Shown piece after piece: positions 47,621 to 57,129 of a stretch of DNA of 64,000 bases. Origin of the DNA: Streptomyces atratus (GTDB lineage Bacteria > Actinomycetota > Actinomycetes > Streptomycetales > Streptomycetaceae); assembly GCF_014648655.1 (NCBI RefSeq), contig NZ_BMRN01000022.1, positions 8,526 to 72,525 of the forward strand, written 5' to 3'. Numbering within the stretch: position 1 is the first letter of the stretch; each line of letters opens with the position of its first letter. The translations under genes were made by a program, and so were the position numbers. The notes below the pieces were generated by a model that worked only from the letters and a program-made list of their open reading frames with translations, ran no database searches and had not been told where the DNA came from.

Positions 47621-50600
47621 TTACCGCACGTCGTAGGCGCGCGTGATGGTCTGGGTGACCGCGTTGCCGTTGGCGTCGGTGAAGGTGGCCTTCGTCATGA
47701 CCTGCTTACCGGCGGCGCCGGTGTGGTCGAGGACGGCCGTCCACTTGCCGTCCTGCTGCTCGGTCGGCGCCTGGGTCCACGTGGTGCCGCCGTCGTAGGA
47801 GTAGGACAGCGAGGCCGCTGTGATCGCGCCCGCGGTGTACCCGGCGTGGCCCTCGACCGACAGGCCGACCTTGATGCCGCTCTGCGCGGGCAGGGTGTTC
47901 ATGCCGTCCACCGGCAGGTCGTACGCCGGGTGGAGGAGCGGCAGGCCGCGGGAGTAGACGTCCGGCTCCCGGTGGGAGCGGAAGCTCCAGGTGGTGGTGG
48001 CGGCGGTGGAGCGCAGCCAGTTGCGGTCCGCAGTGTCGATCTTGGCCAGGTTCTGGGTGAGCTCGTACGCGGCATCCTCGTCCGGCACCTCGAACACGCC
48101 GTACGGATAGGTGAGTCTGCCGATCTGCTCACCATTGCGCTTCAGCGACATGTTGCCGAGGTCGCCGAAGGACCCGCCGTAGGTCCAGTGGTCGCCGGAG
48201 CCGTCGACCCAGAGGGCGTTCTGGATGCCGATCAGGTTGCCCTGCCGCTCGGCGGCCAGCATCAGGTTGCCGTCGGCGTCGCGCGCCGCGCCCGGCCGCA
48301 GGGGGCCGCCGTACCACTCCTCGGCGCTCCGCTGTCCGGCCCGATAGGTGCGATCGTGGTCGCCCATGAACGCGGCGAACGGGAAGCTGGTCATCGCACC
48401 GTGGAACCAGGCGTCGTCGCCGGTCGTGTAATAGGCGGTGCGGGTACCAGGCACGTGGACCGTCTGGTACAGGCTCACGGGGATCTGGGTGGAGCTGCTC
48501 CCGGAGGGACGGAGGAACAGCGCGTCGATGTAGTCGGCCTCCTTGCCCATGGCATGCCACGTCTCGGTGACCTGGGCCAGCTTCGAGTCCTTCGGCTGGT
48601 AGACCTGGTCGGAGTGCAGCGGCCCCTCGGTCGGGAACGACACGTTGTAGACGTAGGACGAGCCGTCCTCGGAACCGGTCGCGCGCCAGGTGGGCCGGAA
48701 CTCGAAGGTGCCCTTGTGAGCGCGCCCGTCGATGTCCGCGTAGAACTTCTGCACGGCGCCGCCGGCCGTGAGTGTTCCGCTGAGCTGCCAGGTGTCGTCC
48801 CACGTGCGGGCGTAGTTCAACGTGGTGCCCTGCAGCTTCGAGGGGCGGTCGGTGCGCAGGCTCAGCTGGTGGGCCTTGCGGGCGTCGAGGACGACGGTGG
48901 TGTCCTCGGTGATCCGCATCTGCGGGTGGGCGAGGTAGCTGACCGATTCGGGCTTGTTGCTCGCGTCGGGCGTCGCCACGAAGCTGCTGAGGGCGTAGTC
49001 GCCCGGGCGCACACGGTAGATCTGCTCGGGCGCACCCGCGTTGGTGCGGCGCTCGCCCTCGTCGGAGTCGATGCTGGCGACGTCCAGGGAGGAGGCGCCG
49101 GTCGCGGGCTTGCCGTTACGGTCGACGACCTTGACCCGGAGGGTGACCGTCTCCGGCTGGACGTAGAGGGTGACGGGCACGGAGACGTGCACATCGCCGC
49201 CGGTGGCCAGGATCCGGCCGGTGACCGCACCGTACTGGGCGGGCTTCAGACGGGCGGTGGGGTCGATCTGCAGCGGCACCTGAGCGGTGGCCCCCGCCGG
49301 GACCGTCACCTTGTTCTGCTCCGGCTTGATGATTCCGGAGGTGACGTCGCTGCCGTCGTTGCCGTGCACACCGCTGAGCTTCAGATGGAGCGTCAGGTCG
49401 CTGTCGCTGGTGTTGGTGAAGGGCACCTGCACGGTGGTGCGGTCCGACGCGTCCTGCGGCCAGTTGTAGCTGCCGGCCTGGACAGCCGGCACGGAGAGCG
49501 CCTTCTGGTTCACCGCGCCGAACACGTCAAGCACCCCACCGCCGGTCTGGTCGGCGCCGGCGACCTTGCCGCCGGTGCGGGCGGAGGAGACCAGGGCAGC
49601 CTTGATCTGCTGCGCGGTCCAGTCCGGGTGCGCCTGGCGGACGACAGCCGCAGCGCCCGCGACATGCGGGGTGGCCATGGAGGTGCCCGACATCGTCCGG
49701 TAGGCATAGACACCGCGGCCGCCCGCGGCCGCCGCCGAGATGTCGACGCCGGGGGCGGCGAGCTCGGGCTTGAGGGTGTGGGTGACGGCCACCGGACCGC
49801 GGCTGGAGAACTGCGCGGTGGTGTCGTCGCGGTCGACGGCGCCGACGGTCAGCACGCCGGGCACACAGCCGGGCGAGGAGACAGTCTCGGCGCCCGGGCC
49901 GGAGTTGCCGGCGGCGACGACGAACAAGGTGTGCTTGCTCTTCGACAGCTCCTGCGTGGCCTGGGCCATCGGGTCGGCGCAGTCGCCGATCCTGGGGTTG
50001 CCCAGGCTCATGGAGACGACGTCGGCCTTCTGGTCGACGGCCCACTGCATACCCGCGATGATCCAGGAGTCCAGGCCGTAGCCCGCGTCGTTGAGAACCT
50101 TGCCGACAAGCAGGGAGGCACCGGGGGCGACGCCCTTCTTACGGCCGTCACTCGCCGCTCCGGACCCGCCGACCGTGGAGGCGGTGTGCGTGCCGTGGCC
50201 CACATAGTCGTTGGTGGTCTTGGAATCCGTGAAGTTCTTGGACGCGTCCACCCGGTTCACCAGGTCCGGGTGCTCGGCATCCGCGCCCGTGTCCAGCACG
50301 GCGACCTTGGTGCCCTTGCCGTCGTAGCCCTCGGCCCAGGCCTCCGGCGCGTGCACCTGCTTGGTGGACCGGTCCAGCGTGGCCTCGACCTTGCCGTCCA
50401 GCCACAGCTTCTTCAGCGTGGAGCCAGAACGTGAGCGCGGGTTGGTGACGTCCTGCCAGAAGGCGGCGGCGGTGTCCTTGCCGGCCCTGAGCGCGACGCC
50501 GTCCACAGCCGGGAGGCTCAGGCCCCGCTCGGCTCCGCGCGGAGCCGCCGGCGCGCTGTCGGCAACGTTCACATTGTTCTGGTAAGTGGCAATGAGCGGC

Positions 50601-51004
50601 AGCGTGTCGGTATGTGTGTCGTCGTATCCCTGGCGGATGAGCCCGGTGACATTGAACAGCTGCTCGTCGACCTTGCCCTGAGCGATCGCCTGAGAGGCGC
50701 CCTCCGGGTAGACGTAGAGGTCCTTGCCCTTCTGATAGGTCTGCACCATCGGCTGTGTGCCGTCCTTGCGGGGCAGCACCGCCGCCGAGCTGTGACCCGA
50801 CGTGTCCGTGGTCACCAGCACCTTGTCGCCGGTGACGAGCGTGACCGTCACCTGCTTGCCACCTGCGGTCTTGCTGCCGATGACGGGCCTCTTCCCCGAG
50901 GCACCGTCAGGCGGAGTGTCCGCCGCCCCGGAAGGCGCGACCGCCGTGACGGCCAGGACGGCGGCGGTCGCCGTGCCCAAGGCCATACGCGTTATGGAAC
51001 GCAT
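47621..51004 (-). CDS. Secreted S8 (subtilisin-like) serine protease with long C-terminal region
   Basis: This 1127-residue protein starts with a signal peptide (MRSITRMALGTATAAVLAVTAVAPSGAA). A propeptide-like region follows to about residue 220. The catalytic domain has Asp238 in VAVLDTGAD, His270 in GHGTHTAS and Ser442 in GTSMATPHVAG. About 600 further residues are beta-rich and probably form accessory or substrate-binding domains. It should act outside the cell on proteins. ATG 51004 follows AGGGAG by five bases. A 10-bp inverted repeat lies 80-120 bp upstream. A TrmB/LuxR-type regulator gene precedes it on the same strand, a plausible controller. Confidence 0.93.
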   Translation of the reverse strand: MRSITRMALGTATAAVLAVTAVAPSGAADTPPDGASGKRPVIGSKTAGGKQVTVTLVTGDKVLVTTDTSGHSSAAVLPRKDGTQPMVQTYQKGKDLYVYPEGASQAIAQGKVDEQLFNVTGLIRQGYDDTHTDTLPLIATYQNNVNVADSAPAAPRGAERGLSLPAVDGVALRAGKDTAAAFWQDVTNPRSRSGSTLKKLWLDGKVEATLDRSTKQVHAPEAWAEGYDGKGTKVAVLDTGADAEHPDLVNRVDASKNFTDSKTTNDYVGHGTHTASTVGGSGAASDGRKKGVAPGASLLVGKVLNDAGYGLDSWIIAGMQWAVDQKADVVSMSLGNPRIGDCADPMAQATQELSKSKHTLFVVAAGNSGPGAETVSSPGCVPGVLTVGAVDRDDTTAQFSSRGPVAVTHTLKPELAAPGVDISAAAAGGRGVYAYRTMSGTSMATPHVAGAAAVVRQAHPDWTAQQIKAALVSSARTGGKVAGADQTGGGVLDVFGAVNQKALSVPAVQAGSYNWPQDASDRTTVQVPFTNTSDSDLTLHLKLSGVHGNDGSDVTSGIIKPEQNKVTVPAGATAQVPLQIDPTARLKPAQYGAVTGRILATGGDVHVSVPVTLYVQPETVTLRVKVVDRNGKPATGASSLDVASIDSDEGERRTNAGAPEQIYRVRPGDYALSSFVATPDASNKPESVSYLAHPQMRITEDTTVVLDARKAHQLSLRTDRPSKLQGTTLNYARTWDDTWQLSGTLTAGGAVQKFYADIDGRAHKGTFEFRPTWRATGSEDGSSYVYNVSFPTEGPLHSDQVYQPKDSKLAQVTETWHAMGKEADYIDALFLRPSGSSSTQIPVSLYQTVHVPGTRTAYYTTGDDAWFHGAMTSFPFAAFMGDHDRTYRAGQRSAEEWYGGPLRPGAARDADGNLMLAAERQGNLIGIQNALWVDGSGDHWTYGGSFGDLGNMSLKRNGEQIGRLTYPYGVFEVPDEDAAYELTQNLAKIDTADRNWLRSTAATTTWSFRSHREPDVYSRGLPLLHPAYDLPVDGMNTLPAQSGIKVGLSVEGHAGYTAGAITAASLSYSYDGGTTWTQAPTEQQDGKWTAVLDHTGAAGKQVMTKATFTDANGNAVTQTITRAYDVR

Positions 51005-51084
51005 GAATCTCCCTATGTGAGCCATGAACATATGCCAAACTGCGGCTGCAGCCTGGCAGACGTATCGATTGAGTGGGGATGCCG

Positions 51085-51124
51085 CGCGTGACGGGTTTCC
51101 CACGTGGCGGTATTCCGTCACGCG
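51085..51124. promoter_or_regulatory. Inverted repeat upstream of the protease gene
   Basis: CGCGTGACGG at 51085-51094 faces CCGTCACGCG at 51115-51124 across 20 bases, 81-120 bp before the protease ATG. The size and position fit an operator. The rest of the 51005-51445 gap has no gene. Confidence 0.45.
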
Positions 51125-51445
51125 GTCACATCAATTGGTTCGTCAGCTCGGTGGATCTTCGGGCCCGGCAGACGGGGGCACGCTTCGCCGGGCCGACGCT
51201 CGCCCGGATGATCTCGCCGAAGGGGGCGCGGGGGCACATTCCCCCACTCCTTGACCAGCAGCAGGCCCCGGCCCGCCTCAAGCTCTCTCCGTTACGCCGA
51301 TTCCTCCGGATCCGTGCGGACTCCGATCCGCTGCCGGAGAACGGGCCCGTCGGCGGTGATACAGAACCCGCCAGGAGTTGGCGGCCGCCCTCGCAGGGGG
51401 CCACCGACAGACGGAAGGTCCTTGGCTGTCAGGCCGAAGAGGAGG

Positions 51446-52474
51446 TCAAAGCCAGCCCGCACGTGCAGCGTGCCATCCGAGTTGCAGGCGCGACTCCACC
51501 CCGGCAAGGTCCATCAGACGGCGTATCCGTCGCTCCACGGTGCGTATGGAGAGACCGAGTTGGGATGCCGCCCGCCGGTCGGAGATCCCTGCCAGCAGCA
51601 AGGCCAGGACCTCCAGTTCCTCCTCTGTCGGCTGCTGATCGGCTGCCGGCTCCTCGCGCACGCCCGTGGCAGAGGTGTACATCGGCCGGGCCTGGGCCCA
51701 TTCCTTCTCGAAAAGATGGACCAGGGCCGTCAGCAGGCCGCTGCGGTGCACCACGATCGCGCTCGGCTCACCGCCGGAGTCCGCCATGTCCAGTGGCACC
51801 ATGGCGCGCTCCCGGTCCGACACGACCATCTTCAGCGGCAGCGAATCGACCAGGCGAAGCTCGACGCCTGCCGTGACGGCCGCCCGCACGTCCCGCACGA
51901 CGTCGTGACTGTCGAGATAGTTCTTGTCAGCCACGACCCGGAAGTCGACCCCGCGGTCCAGCGCGGAGCTCTCCGACGTGTCGGTATCCTCGCGCGGGAC
52001 CGCGATGGGCGCGCCGACGAGGAAGACGAGCAACTCCCGCTGAGCGCCGCGCTGCAGTTGGTGGAACCGGTGTGCGACCTGCTCCACACCGACGACCACC
52101 TCCACGACACCGCCCGCAGTGTGTGCGGCGGTGCTGCGGTACTGCTCGGTCAGCATCGAGAACGCGGTCTCGGCCTGGTGCAGCGCGTTGCGCTGCTCGA
52201 CGAGGAGCGGGGCCAGGGCGACCGAGGGCGGTGTGAGCCGGTAGTGGGCAGGCCGGAGACCGGCCTCGCAATCGGCCGAGTCGAGTGCCCCGCTCTCGAC
52301 CTCGGTGGCGACGGCCACCAGGCCGCGCGCCGCCAGGTCGAGCAGGATGCGCATGCTCTCGGCCTTGTCGAGTCCGGTTTGCCGGGCGAGGTCCTGTGCG
52401 GAGGCTGTCGGGCGGGCCAGCAGTGCCGTGTAGATGGCCTCTTCGGCCGGGCCCAATCCCAGCGCCTGCAGCAT
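51446..52474 (-). CDS. TrmB-like/LuxR-type transcriptional regulator
   Basis: This 342-residue protein combines an N-terminal winged helix (AIYTALLARPTASAQDLARQTGLDKAESMRILLDL) with a PLD-like middle region. It ends with a LuxR helix-turn-helix (VLALLLAGISDRRAASQLGLSIRTVERRIRRLM). Such TrmB-LuxR hybrids often stand next to secreted protease genes in Streptomyces. ATG 52474 follows GAGGAGG by six bases. It shares strand with the protease gene 440 bp downstream and probably controls it; the ligand is unknown. Confidence 0.85.
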   Translation of the reverse strand: MLQALGLGPAEEAIYTALLARPTASAQDLARQTGLDKAESMRILLDLAARGLVAVATEVESGALDSADCEAGLRPAHYRLTPPSVALAPLLVEQRNALHQAETAFSMLTEQYRSTAAHTAGGVVEVVVGVEQVAHRFHQLQRGAQRELLVFLVGAPIAVPREDTDTSESSALDRGVDFRVVADKNYLDSHDVVRDVRAAVTAGVELRLVDSLPLKMVVSDRERAMVPLDMADSGGEPSAIVVHRSGLLTALVHLFEKEWAQARPMYTSATGVREEPAADQQPTEEELEVLALLLAGISDRRAASQLGLSIRTVERRIRRLMDLAGVESRLQLGWHAARAGWL

Positions 52475-52609
52475 CCGGCTCCTCCTCGGGTGGCCACCGT
52501 GTCCGGCCCTGGCGCAGCTCCCGTGCACCGAGCGGATTCTTCTCAGCCGAACCCTATCCCTCCGTCAGGTTGTCGCCGTTGACTGTTTACCTGGTCGGTA
52601 CCCCGGCCA

Positions 52610-52745
52610 GGATGCCTGCCGCCCGGGCTCCGGCCTGCTCGGAAGTCGACGTGCGCGAGGTCCTGATGGCGTTCCTCGCCCGAGAACCCCGCCTGGCACC
52701 GACCGCCCCGGACTCCTGCTGATCACCGACAAGGCGGGCCGGCTC
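52610..52745 (+). pseudogene. IS982-like transposase fragment
   Basis: DVREVLMAFLAREPRLAP in one frame is followed, after a frameshift, by GLLLITDKAG, resembling the REVLL ... LLITDKGF core of IS982-type transposases. Nothing else of the element is visible, and flanking sequence up to the esterase is non-coding. Confidence is limited by the short length. The remainder of 52475-53011 shows no gene. Confidence 0.4.
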
Positions 52746-53011
52746 CCCCGCCGAGGCCGCGACGTCCGAACGTGCCACGGGGGTACGGCCCCTGCGTCCA
52801 CCGGGGCGCGGCCGGCCAGGACATCATGGACACCGCAACGACGCCCGTGGCCGCCCGGCGTCTCCCCCGGCACGCTCTGCGGACCCCGATCGCCCCCTGC
52901 CCCAGGCTGCGGTCCACCGGGTCCCGGCCGTCAACGCTGCCTACGCCGCAGCCCGGCCGGTCCTTGAGGAGGACGAGCCGGGCCGGTGACGACGGTGCGC
53001 GGAGACCGCGG

Positions 53012-54367
53012 TCAGGTCGCCGCGCCCAGCCAGGTCTCCCGTACGGAGCGGAGCGGGTCGCGCGCCGTGCGGGACTCCGTGTTCCAGATACGGGTCTCGC
53101 GCCGCTCGGTGGAGTAGGAGGGCCAGGCCGCGCCGGGGTCGAGGTCGCGGATGAAGGCGACCCAGGCCGTGTGCACGGCGTCGGCGAGCTGCTGCGGGGG
53201 CGCCTCCCCCAACGCCTTGTCGACCCCTTCGGCGCCCAGAAGGTCGAAGACAAAGGGAAGGTCGGCGCAGTGGTGGGCCAGGCCCTCGAACGCGGGTGCG
53301 GTCGCGGTCCAATCGAACTGGTAGAGCCACGTGGGGAGATCGCGGCTCGCCCGGGACTCGGCGAGGGCAAGGGCGGGTGCACGGAAGATCTGGTCGGTGA
53401 GGGCCTGACCGGCCTCTCCCTCCGCGACTGCGTTGAACTCGTGCGTGGTGCAGCCGATCATCAGCGGGATGTCCTGGCCCGCCGCGCCGGCAATGAGTGC
53501 CTCCGGTACGGGTTCGGGGATCAGCGCTCCGTCGGCGAAGGGGGCGAGGACCAACATCGGGAGGGCATCGCGATCGGGACCGGGTGCGTTCAGCGCGTCC
53601 TGGAGGGCGAGGATCTCCTCGTCCGTCAGGCTCTGGAGCGCCTCGGCCGTGGCGGGCACTCCGGTGCGTGCGGTGAAGAACTCGGAGACGGTCGCCGCGA
53701 ACTCGGGGCCCTGCGGTCGCATGACCGCGCCCGAAGCCGAGATCGCTGCCCGGAACAGGCCCGCCGCGGCCGGCGTGGCCAGGAGTGTTTGGACCGCGCC
53801 GCCGCCTGCCGACTGTCCGGCGACGGTCACCTTGTCCGGGTCCCCACCGAAGGCGGCGATGTTCTCCCGTACCCACCGCAGGGCAGCGATCCAGTCGAGC
53901 ACCCCGCGGTTGTCGGGCGAGTCCTCCACGTGCAGGAAGCCCTCGATGCCGAGCCGGTAGCCCAGCGATACCAGGACCACTCCGTCGCGGTTGAAGGCGG
54001 TGCCGTCGTACCAGGGGCTGGCCGAGCAGCCCGCGACGAAGCCGCCGCCGTGGATCCACACCAGGACGGGGAGGCCGGTCTGCCCGGCGGCGCGGGCCGG
54101 GGTGAACACATTGAGGTTCAGGGTGGATTCGCCGGGAACGCAGGGCTCGGGGATGGTGGTTGCCTCGGCGAACGGACGGCGCTGCGCGGTGGGTCCGTAC
54201 ACGCGGGCGTCGAGGACGTCGGCCCACGGCTCCGGGGGGACGGGCGCGGCGAAGCGGAGCGGTCCGATCGGCGGCCGGGCGTAGGGAATGCCGAGGAAGC
54301 GGACGCCTGTTTCGGTCCGTTCGCCACGCACCGGTCCGTGGCTGGTACGGATGATGTCTTCCGTCAT
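53012..54367 (-). CDS. Type B carboxylesterase
   Basis: This 451-residue esterase of the cholinesterase/carboxylesterase B family has the oxyanion HGGGF near residues 106-110. The nucleophile is in GQSAGG (Ser186), and the family FLGIPYARPP motif lies near residue 24. The catalytic Glu/His region is ambiguous by eye, but AHHCADLPFVF near residue 377 matches the usual His region. No signal peptide is seen, so it is intracellular. ATG 54367 follows GGAGAGG by seven bases. It lies downstream of the DAO-like oxidase on the same strand and may feed the same catabolic route. Confidence 0.9.
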   Translation of the reverse strand: MTEDIIRTSHGPVRGERTETGVRFLGIPYARPPIGPLRFAAPVPPEPWADVLDARVYGPTAQRRPFAEATTIPEPCVPGESTLNLNVFTPARAAGQTGLPVLVWIHGGGFVAGCSASPWYDGTAFNRDGVVLVSLGYRLGIEGFLHVEDSPDNRGVLDWIAALRWVRENIAAFGGDPDKVTVAGQSAGGGAVQTLLATPAAAGLFRAAISASGAVMRPQGPEFAATVSEFFTARTGVPATAEALQSLTDEEILALQDALNAPGPDRDALPMLVLAPFADGALIPEPVPEALIAGAAGQDIPLMIGCTTHEFNAVAEGEAGQALTDQIFRAPALALAESRASRDLPTWLYQFDWTATAPAFEGLAHHCADLPFVFDLLGAEGVDKALGEAPPQQLADAVHTAWVAFIRDLDPGAAWPSYSTERRETRIWNTESRTARDPLRSVRETWLGAAT

Positions 54368-54391
54368 GCGGGGCCTCTCCGATGGTGTCGG

Positions 54392-54532
54392 TCAGTGGCG
54401 GGGCGCCTCGCGCTCGATGTAGTGGCGGGTACGCGCCGGGACCTTCGCGTCCTCGGCCATGCGGCCGGCGATGACGGATGCGACGGCGATGCATCCGTCG
54501 TGGAACAGTGCCGTGGCATCGGCCTCTTTCAC
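54392..54532 (-). CDS. Small hypothetical protein
   Basis: A 46-residue reading frame (VKEADATALFHDGCIAVASVIAGRMAEDAK...) with Streptomyces-like codon use lies between the oxidase stop and the esterase start. Its GTG at 54532 has only a weak ribosome binding site, so it may be translated from the upstream transcript. It has no recognised relatives by eye. Confidence 0.35.
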   Translation of the reverse strand: MKEADATALFHDGCIAVASVIAGRMAEDAKVPARTRHYIEREAPRH

Positions 54533-54584
54533 GGACTCACTGCAGGAATCGTCGGGTCGCTCCCGGCAGCAGCCGAGTCCGGTG

Positions 54585-55979
54585 TCAGCTGTCGAAGCCG
54601 AGACCGAAGCGCTCCAGGGTCTTGAGCCAGAGGTTACGCCGGCCGGCGTTCTCGTCCGCGCGGGCGAGGGACCACTTGGTGATGCCGATTCCCAGGGAGC
54701 GGACCGGCTCCGGCGGGAAGGGCAGGGGCTTGCTCCGGACCATCTCCAGAGCGGTGCGCCGGGTGCGGTCGCCTGCGAGCAGGTCGAGCATGACCTCCGC
54801 GCCGAAGCGCGTGGCACCGACGCCGAGTCCGGTGTAGCCGGCGGCGTAAGCGACCCTCCCGCGGTGACTCGTGTCGAAGAACACGCAGAAGCGCGTGCTG
54901 GTGTCGATGGCACCGCCCCACGCGTGCGTGAAGCGGGCCCCTTCCAGTTGCGGGAAGGTCCGGAAGAAGTGCCGGGCGAGGGTGGCGAAGGTCTCCGGCC
55001 GCTGGTCGCGCTCGGCGCTGACACGGCCTCGGTAGCGGTGGACGGCGTCGTACCCGCCCCACAGGACGCGGTTGTCCGCGGACAGGCGTACGTAGTGGAA
55101 CTGATTGGCACTGTCCGCGAATCCCTGTCGGTTGCGCCAGCCGACGGAAGCCAGCTGCGCGTCGGTCAGCGGCTGTGTCATCAGGGCGTAGTCGTACACG
55201 GGCACGGTGTACGGGCGGTGGCGGCGGACCAGTGAGGGGTAGGCGTTGGTGGCGAGCGCCACGCGCGCGGCGTCGATGCGGCCGTAGGGGGTGCGGACAG
55301 CGATTGCGGAGCCGGCCTCGGCGAGCTCCGTCGCGGGCGTGTGCTCATGGATGCGCACTCCGAGGTTCAGACACGCCTGCTTCAGGCCCCAGGCCAGCCT
55401 GGCCGGGTTGACCATGGCGACGTCGTCCTTGTTCCAGAGGCCGCCGAGGAAAGTGGGTGAGTCGATCTCGGCCCGTACGGCGTCGGTGTCGAGGAGGACC
55501 GGGCGGCCGCCGTACCGGGCGGCGCTCTCGGCCTCCTCCGTCAGGCCCGCGACCTGATAGGGCTCAGTGGCCACGACGAGAGAGCCGGTGCGTTCCCAGG
55601 CGCAGTCGATCCCGTGCCGTTCGATCGTGTCCTCGATGGCCTGGAGGTTCTCGCGACCCAACTGCTCCAGCAGACCGATCTCGTTCGGCCAGCGCTGCAG
55701 TCCGTTGTTGAGGCCGTGGGTGAGGCTGGCTTCGCAGAATCCGCCGTTGCGGCCCGAAGCCGCTCCGCCCACCTCCTGCGCCTCGATCAGCACCACGTCG
55801 GCGGACGGGTCGCGTTCCTTGGCGATCAGTGCGGTCCACAGTCCGCTGTATCCGCCGCCGACCACGAGCAGGTCGCAGCGGGTGGCCCCGACGAGAGCGC
55901 CGGCTGCGCGGGGCCGGTCGGGGTCGTCCAGCCAGAAGGGGATCGGTTCGGCGTCCCGGAGCGAGATGAGGGGGTCCAT
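54585..55979 (-). CDS. FAD-dependent oxidoreductase, DAO family (PuuB-like)
   Basis: This 464-residue flavoprotein has the dinucleotide motif VVGGGYSGLWTAL near residue 39 and GRNGGFCEASLTHG, a hallmark of gamma-glutamylputrescine oxidase and related amine oxidases. A DAO-fold C-terminus follows (GYTGLGVGATRFG). It should oxidise an amine, amino acid or glutamylated amine with FAD. ATG 55979 follows AAGGAG by eight bases. It lies on the same strand as the carboxylesterase and convergently abuts nothing on the left; the PaaX gene upstream (56075) runs the same way 95 bp away. Confidence 0.9.
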   Translation of the reverse strand: MDPLISLRDAEPIPFWLDDPDRPRAAGALVGATRCDLLVVGGGYSGLWTALIAKERDPSADVVLIEAQEVGGAASGRNGGFCEASLTHGLNNGLQRWPNEIGLLEQLGRENLQAIEDTIERHGIDCAWERTGSLVVATEPYQVAGLTEEAESAARYGGRPVLLDTDAVRAEIDSPTFLGGLWNKDDVAMVNPARLAWGLKQACLNLGVRIHEHTPATELAEAGSAIAVRTPYGRIDAARVALATNAYPSLVRRHRPYTVPVYDYALMTQPLTDAQLASVGWRNRQGFADSANQFHYVRLSADNRVLWGGYDAVHRYRGRVSAERDQRPETFATLARHFFRTFPQLEGARFTHAWGGAIDTSTRFCVFFDTSHRGRVAYAAGYTGLGVGATRFGAEVMLDLLAGDRTRRTALEMVRSKPLPFPPEPVRSLGIGITKWSLARADENAGRRNLWLKTLERFGLGFDS

Positions 55980-56074
55980 GAGGCGGCTCCTTCGGAATAT
56001 GGAGGAACGTGCCTCCGAAGTGCCGCCATCAGACCGCTTGGAGGTCATAACGTCAACGGTGTTGTCATAAGAGC

Positions 56075-56947
56075 TCAGCCGACCCCGGGCTCATCGCCCC
56101 CGGCCCCCTCGGTCTCGGCTTCGTAGGCCAGGTCGATCCGGTCCAGCATCTCGTCCGCGATCTGCGACGCGCCGGGTTCGTACCGCCGCGCCAGCTCGCG
56201 GAAGAGCTCCTCGGCGCGCGCGGCCGGCCAGTCCTCGGGCAAGTGCTCGGCGGGCAGATAGGGGGCGTCGCGCACGAGTTCCAGCCAGTCGGTGTGCAGC
56301 AGGAGCTGCAGCGCCATGTCGTCCGCCGCGCCGCCGGGCGGAACGGAGCCGCCCCACCGATCGATGAAGGACCGGTAGCCGGTGGCGATCGCGTCCACGT
56401 CGAAGGCGGAGTGCAACAGAGGCCCGGCCTCGGTCGGCGGCGCGGCCTCGCCGTGGAAGGCCCTGATGTGATCCTCCAGCCCGACCTCCGCCGCCAGCGG
56501 GGCGACGTCGACTCGACGAGGGGCAACCCACAGGCCGCTCTGCACAGGCCCGAATCCGGCCCACACCAGGCGTGAGCGCAGGTCGTGCCGCTCACGGCGC
56601 CTGGACTCCGGCAGCGAGAAACCGACCAGGGTCCAGGTGCCGTCCCACTCCCGATTGACGGCTCCGTCGCGCCAGATCCGCTCCTGCCCGTCGGAGAGGA
56701 CAGTGGCCGCGCGCTCCGTGAGCGAGAAGTACATGCGGCGTCCTCGCCGATGCCGCTCCAGCAGACCGCGGCCGACCATACGCGTCAGCGTCGAGCGGAC
56801 GGCATCCTCGCCCACCCGCACACGGGCGAAGGCGTCGATGACGCACGCCGAAGAGAGCGCGATGTCACGGCCGAGCACGTGAATACCGAAGAAGCTCATC
56901 ATCAGCGACTGAGGCCTGACAGTTGTGCCGCCCTCGGCGGTGTCCAT
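56075..56947 (-). CDS. PaaX-family transcriptional repressor
   Basis: This 290-residue regulator has the PaaX N-terminal winged-helix pattern (QSLMMSFFGIHVL...DIALSSACVIDAFARVRVGEDAVRSTLTRMVGRGLLERHRRGRRMYFSLTERA). Its C-terminal half includes a WDGTWTLVGFSLPESRR stretch. PaaX proteins sense aryl- or acyl-CoA thioesters and repress degradation operons. ATG 56947 (MDTAEGG) is chosen because AGGA lies five bases upstream and it gives the usual length; an ATG at 57025 also fits. It is divergent from the SDR-ligase-hydratase operon across about 180 bp, which it probably represses, and sits 95 bp before the oxidase. Confidence 0.87.
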   Translation of the reverse strand: MDTAEGGTTVRPQSLMMSFFGIHVLGRDIALSSACVIDAFARVRVGEDAVRSTLTRMVGRGLLERHRRGRRMYFSLTERAATVLSDGQERIWRDGAVNREWDGTWTLVGFSLPESRRRERHDLRSRLVWAGFGPVQSGLWVAPRRVDVAPLAAEVGLEDHIRAFHGEAAPPTEAGPLLHSAFDVDAIATGYRSFIDRWGGSVPPGGAADDMALQLLLHTDWLELVRDAPYLPAEHLPEDWPAARAEELFRELARRYEPGASQIADEMLDRIDLAYEAETEGAGGDEPGVG

Positions 56948-57029
56948 CGGTTCCTGGGGCGAGCGGGGTCGGGTCACGGGGACAGCGTAGGCGCCGCACT
57001 GCTCCCGGAGATAAATATTCGGCATTCTG

Positions 57030-57058
57030 TTGACCGCCGTTTGAATTTTGCCTAGCTT
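57030..57058 (+). promoter_or_regulatory. Promoter for the SDR operon
   Basis: TTGACC at 57030-57035 and TAGCTT at 57053-57058 are 17 bp apart, close to the sigma-70/HrdB consensus. They lie 72-100 bp before the SDR start codon at 57130 and within 110 bp of the PaaX start, so the repressor could act here. Confidence 0.55.
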
Positions 57059-57129
57059 TGGCTCCCGCCGGTCTCCGCCGTGGTCGCCCTTCCCGCACCC
57101 GCGCACCGGCCTTCACGAAAGGAAGCAGC

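Noticed and set aside
47345..50434. 1029-residue plus-strand frame
   Set aside because: Shadow of the protease gene, which has a signal peptide and an intact catalytic triad on the minus strand.
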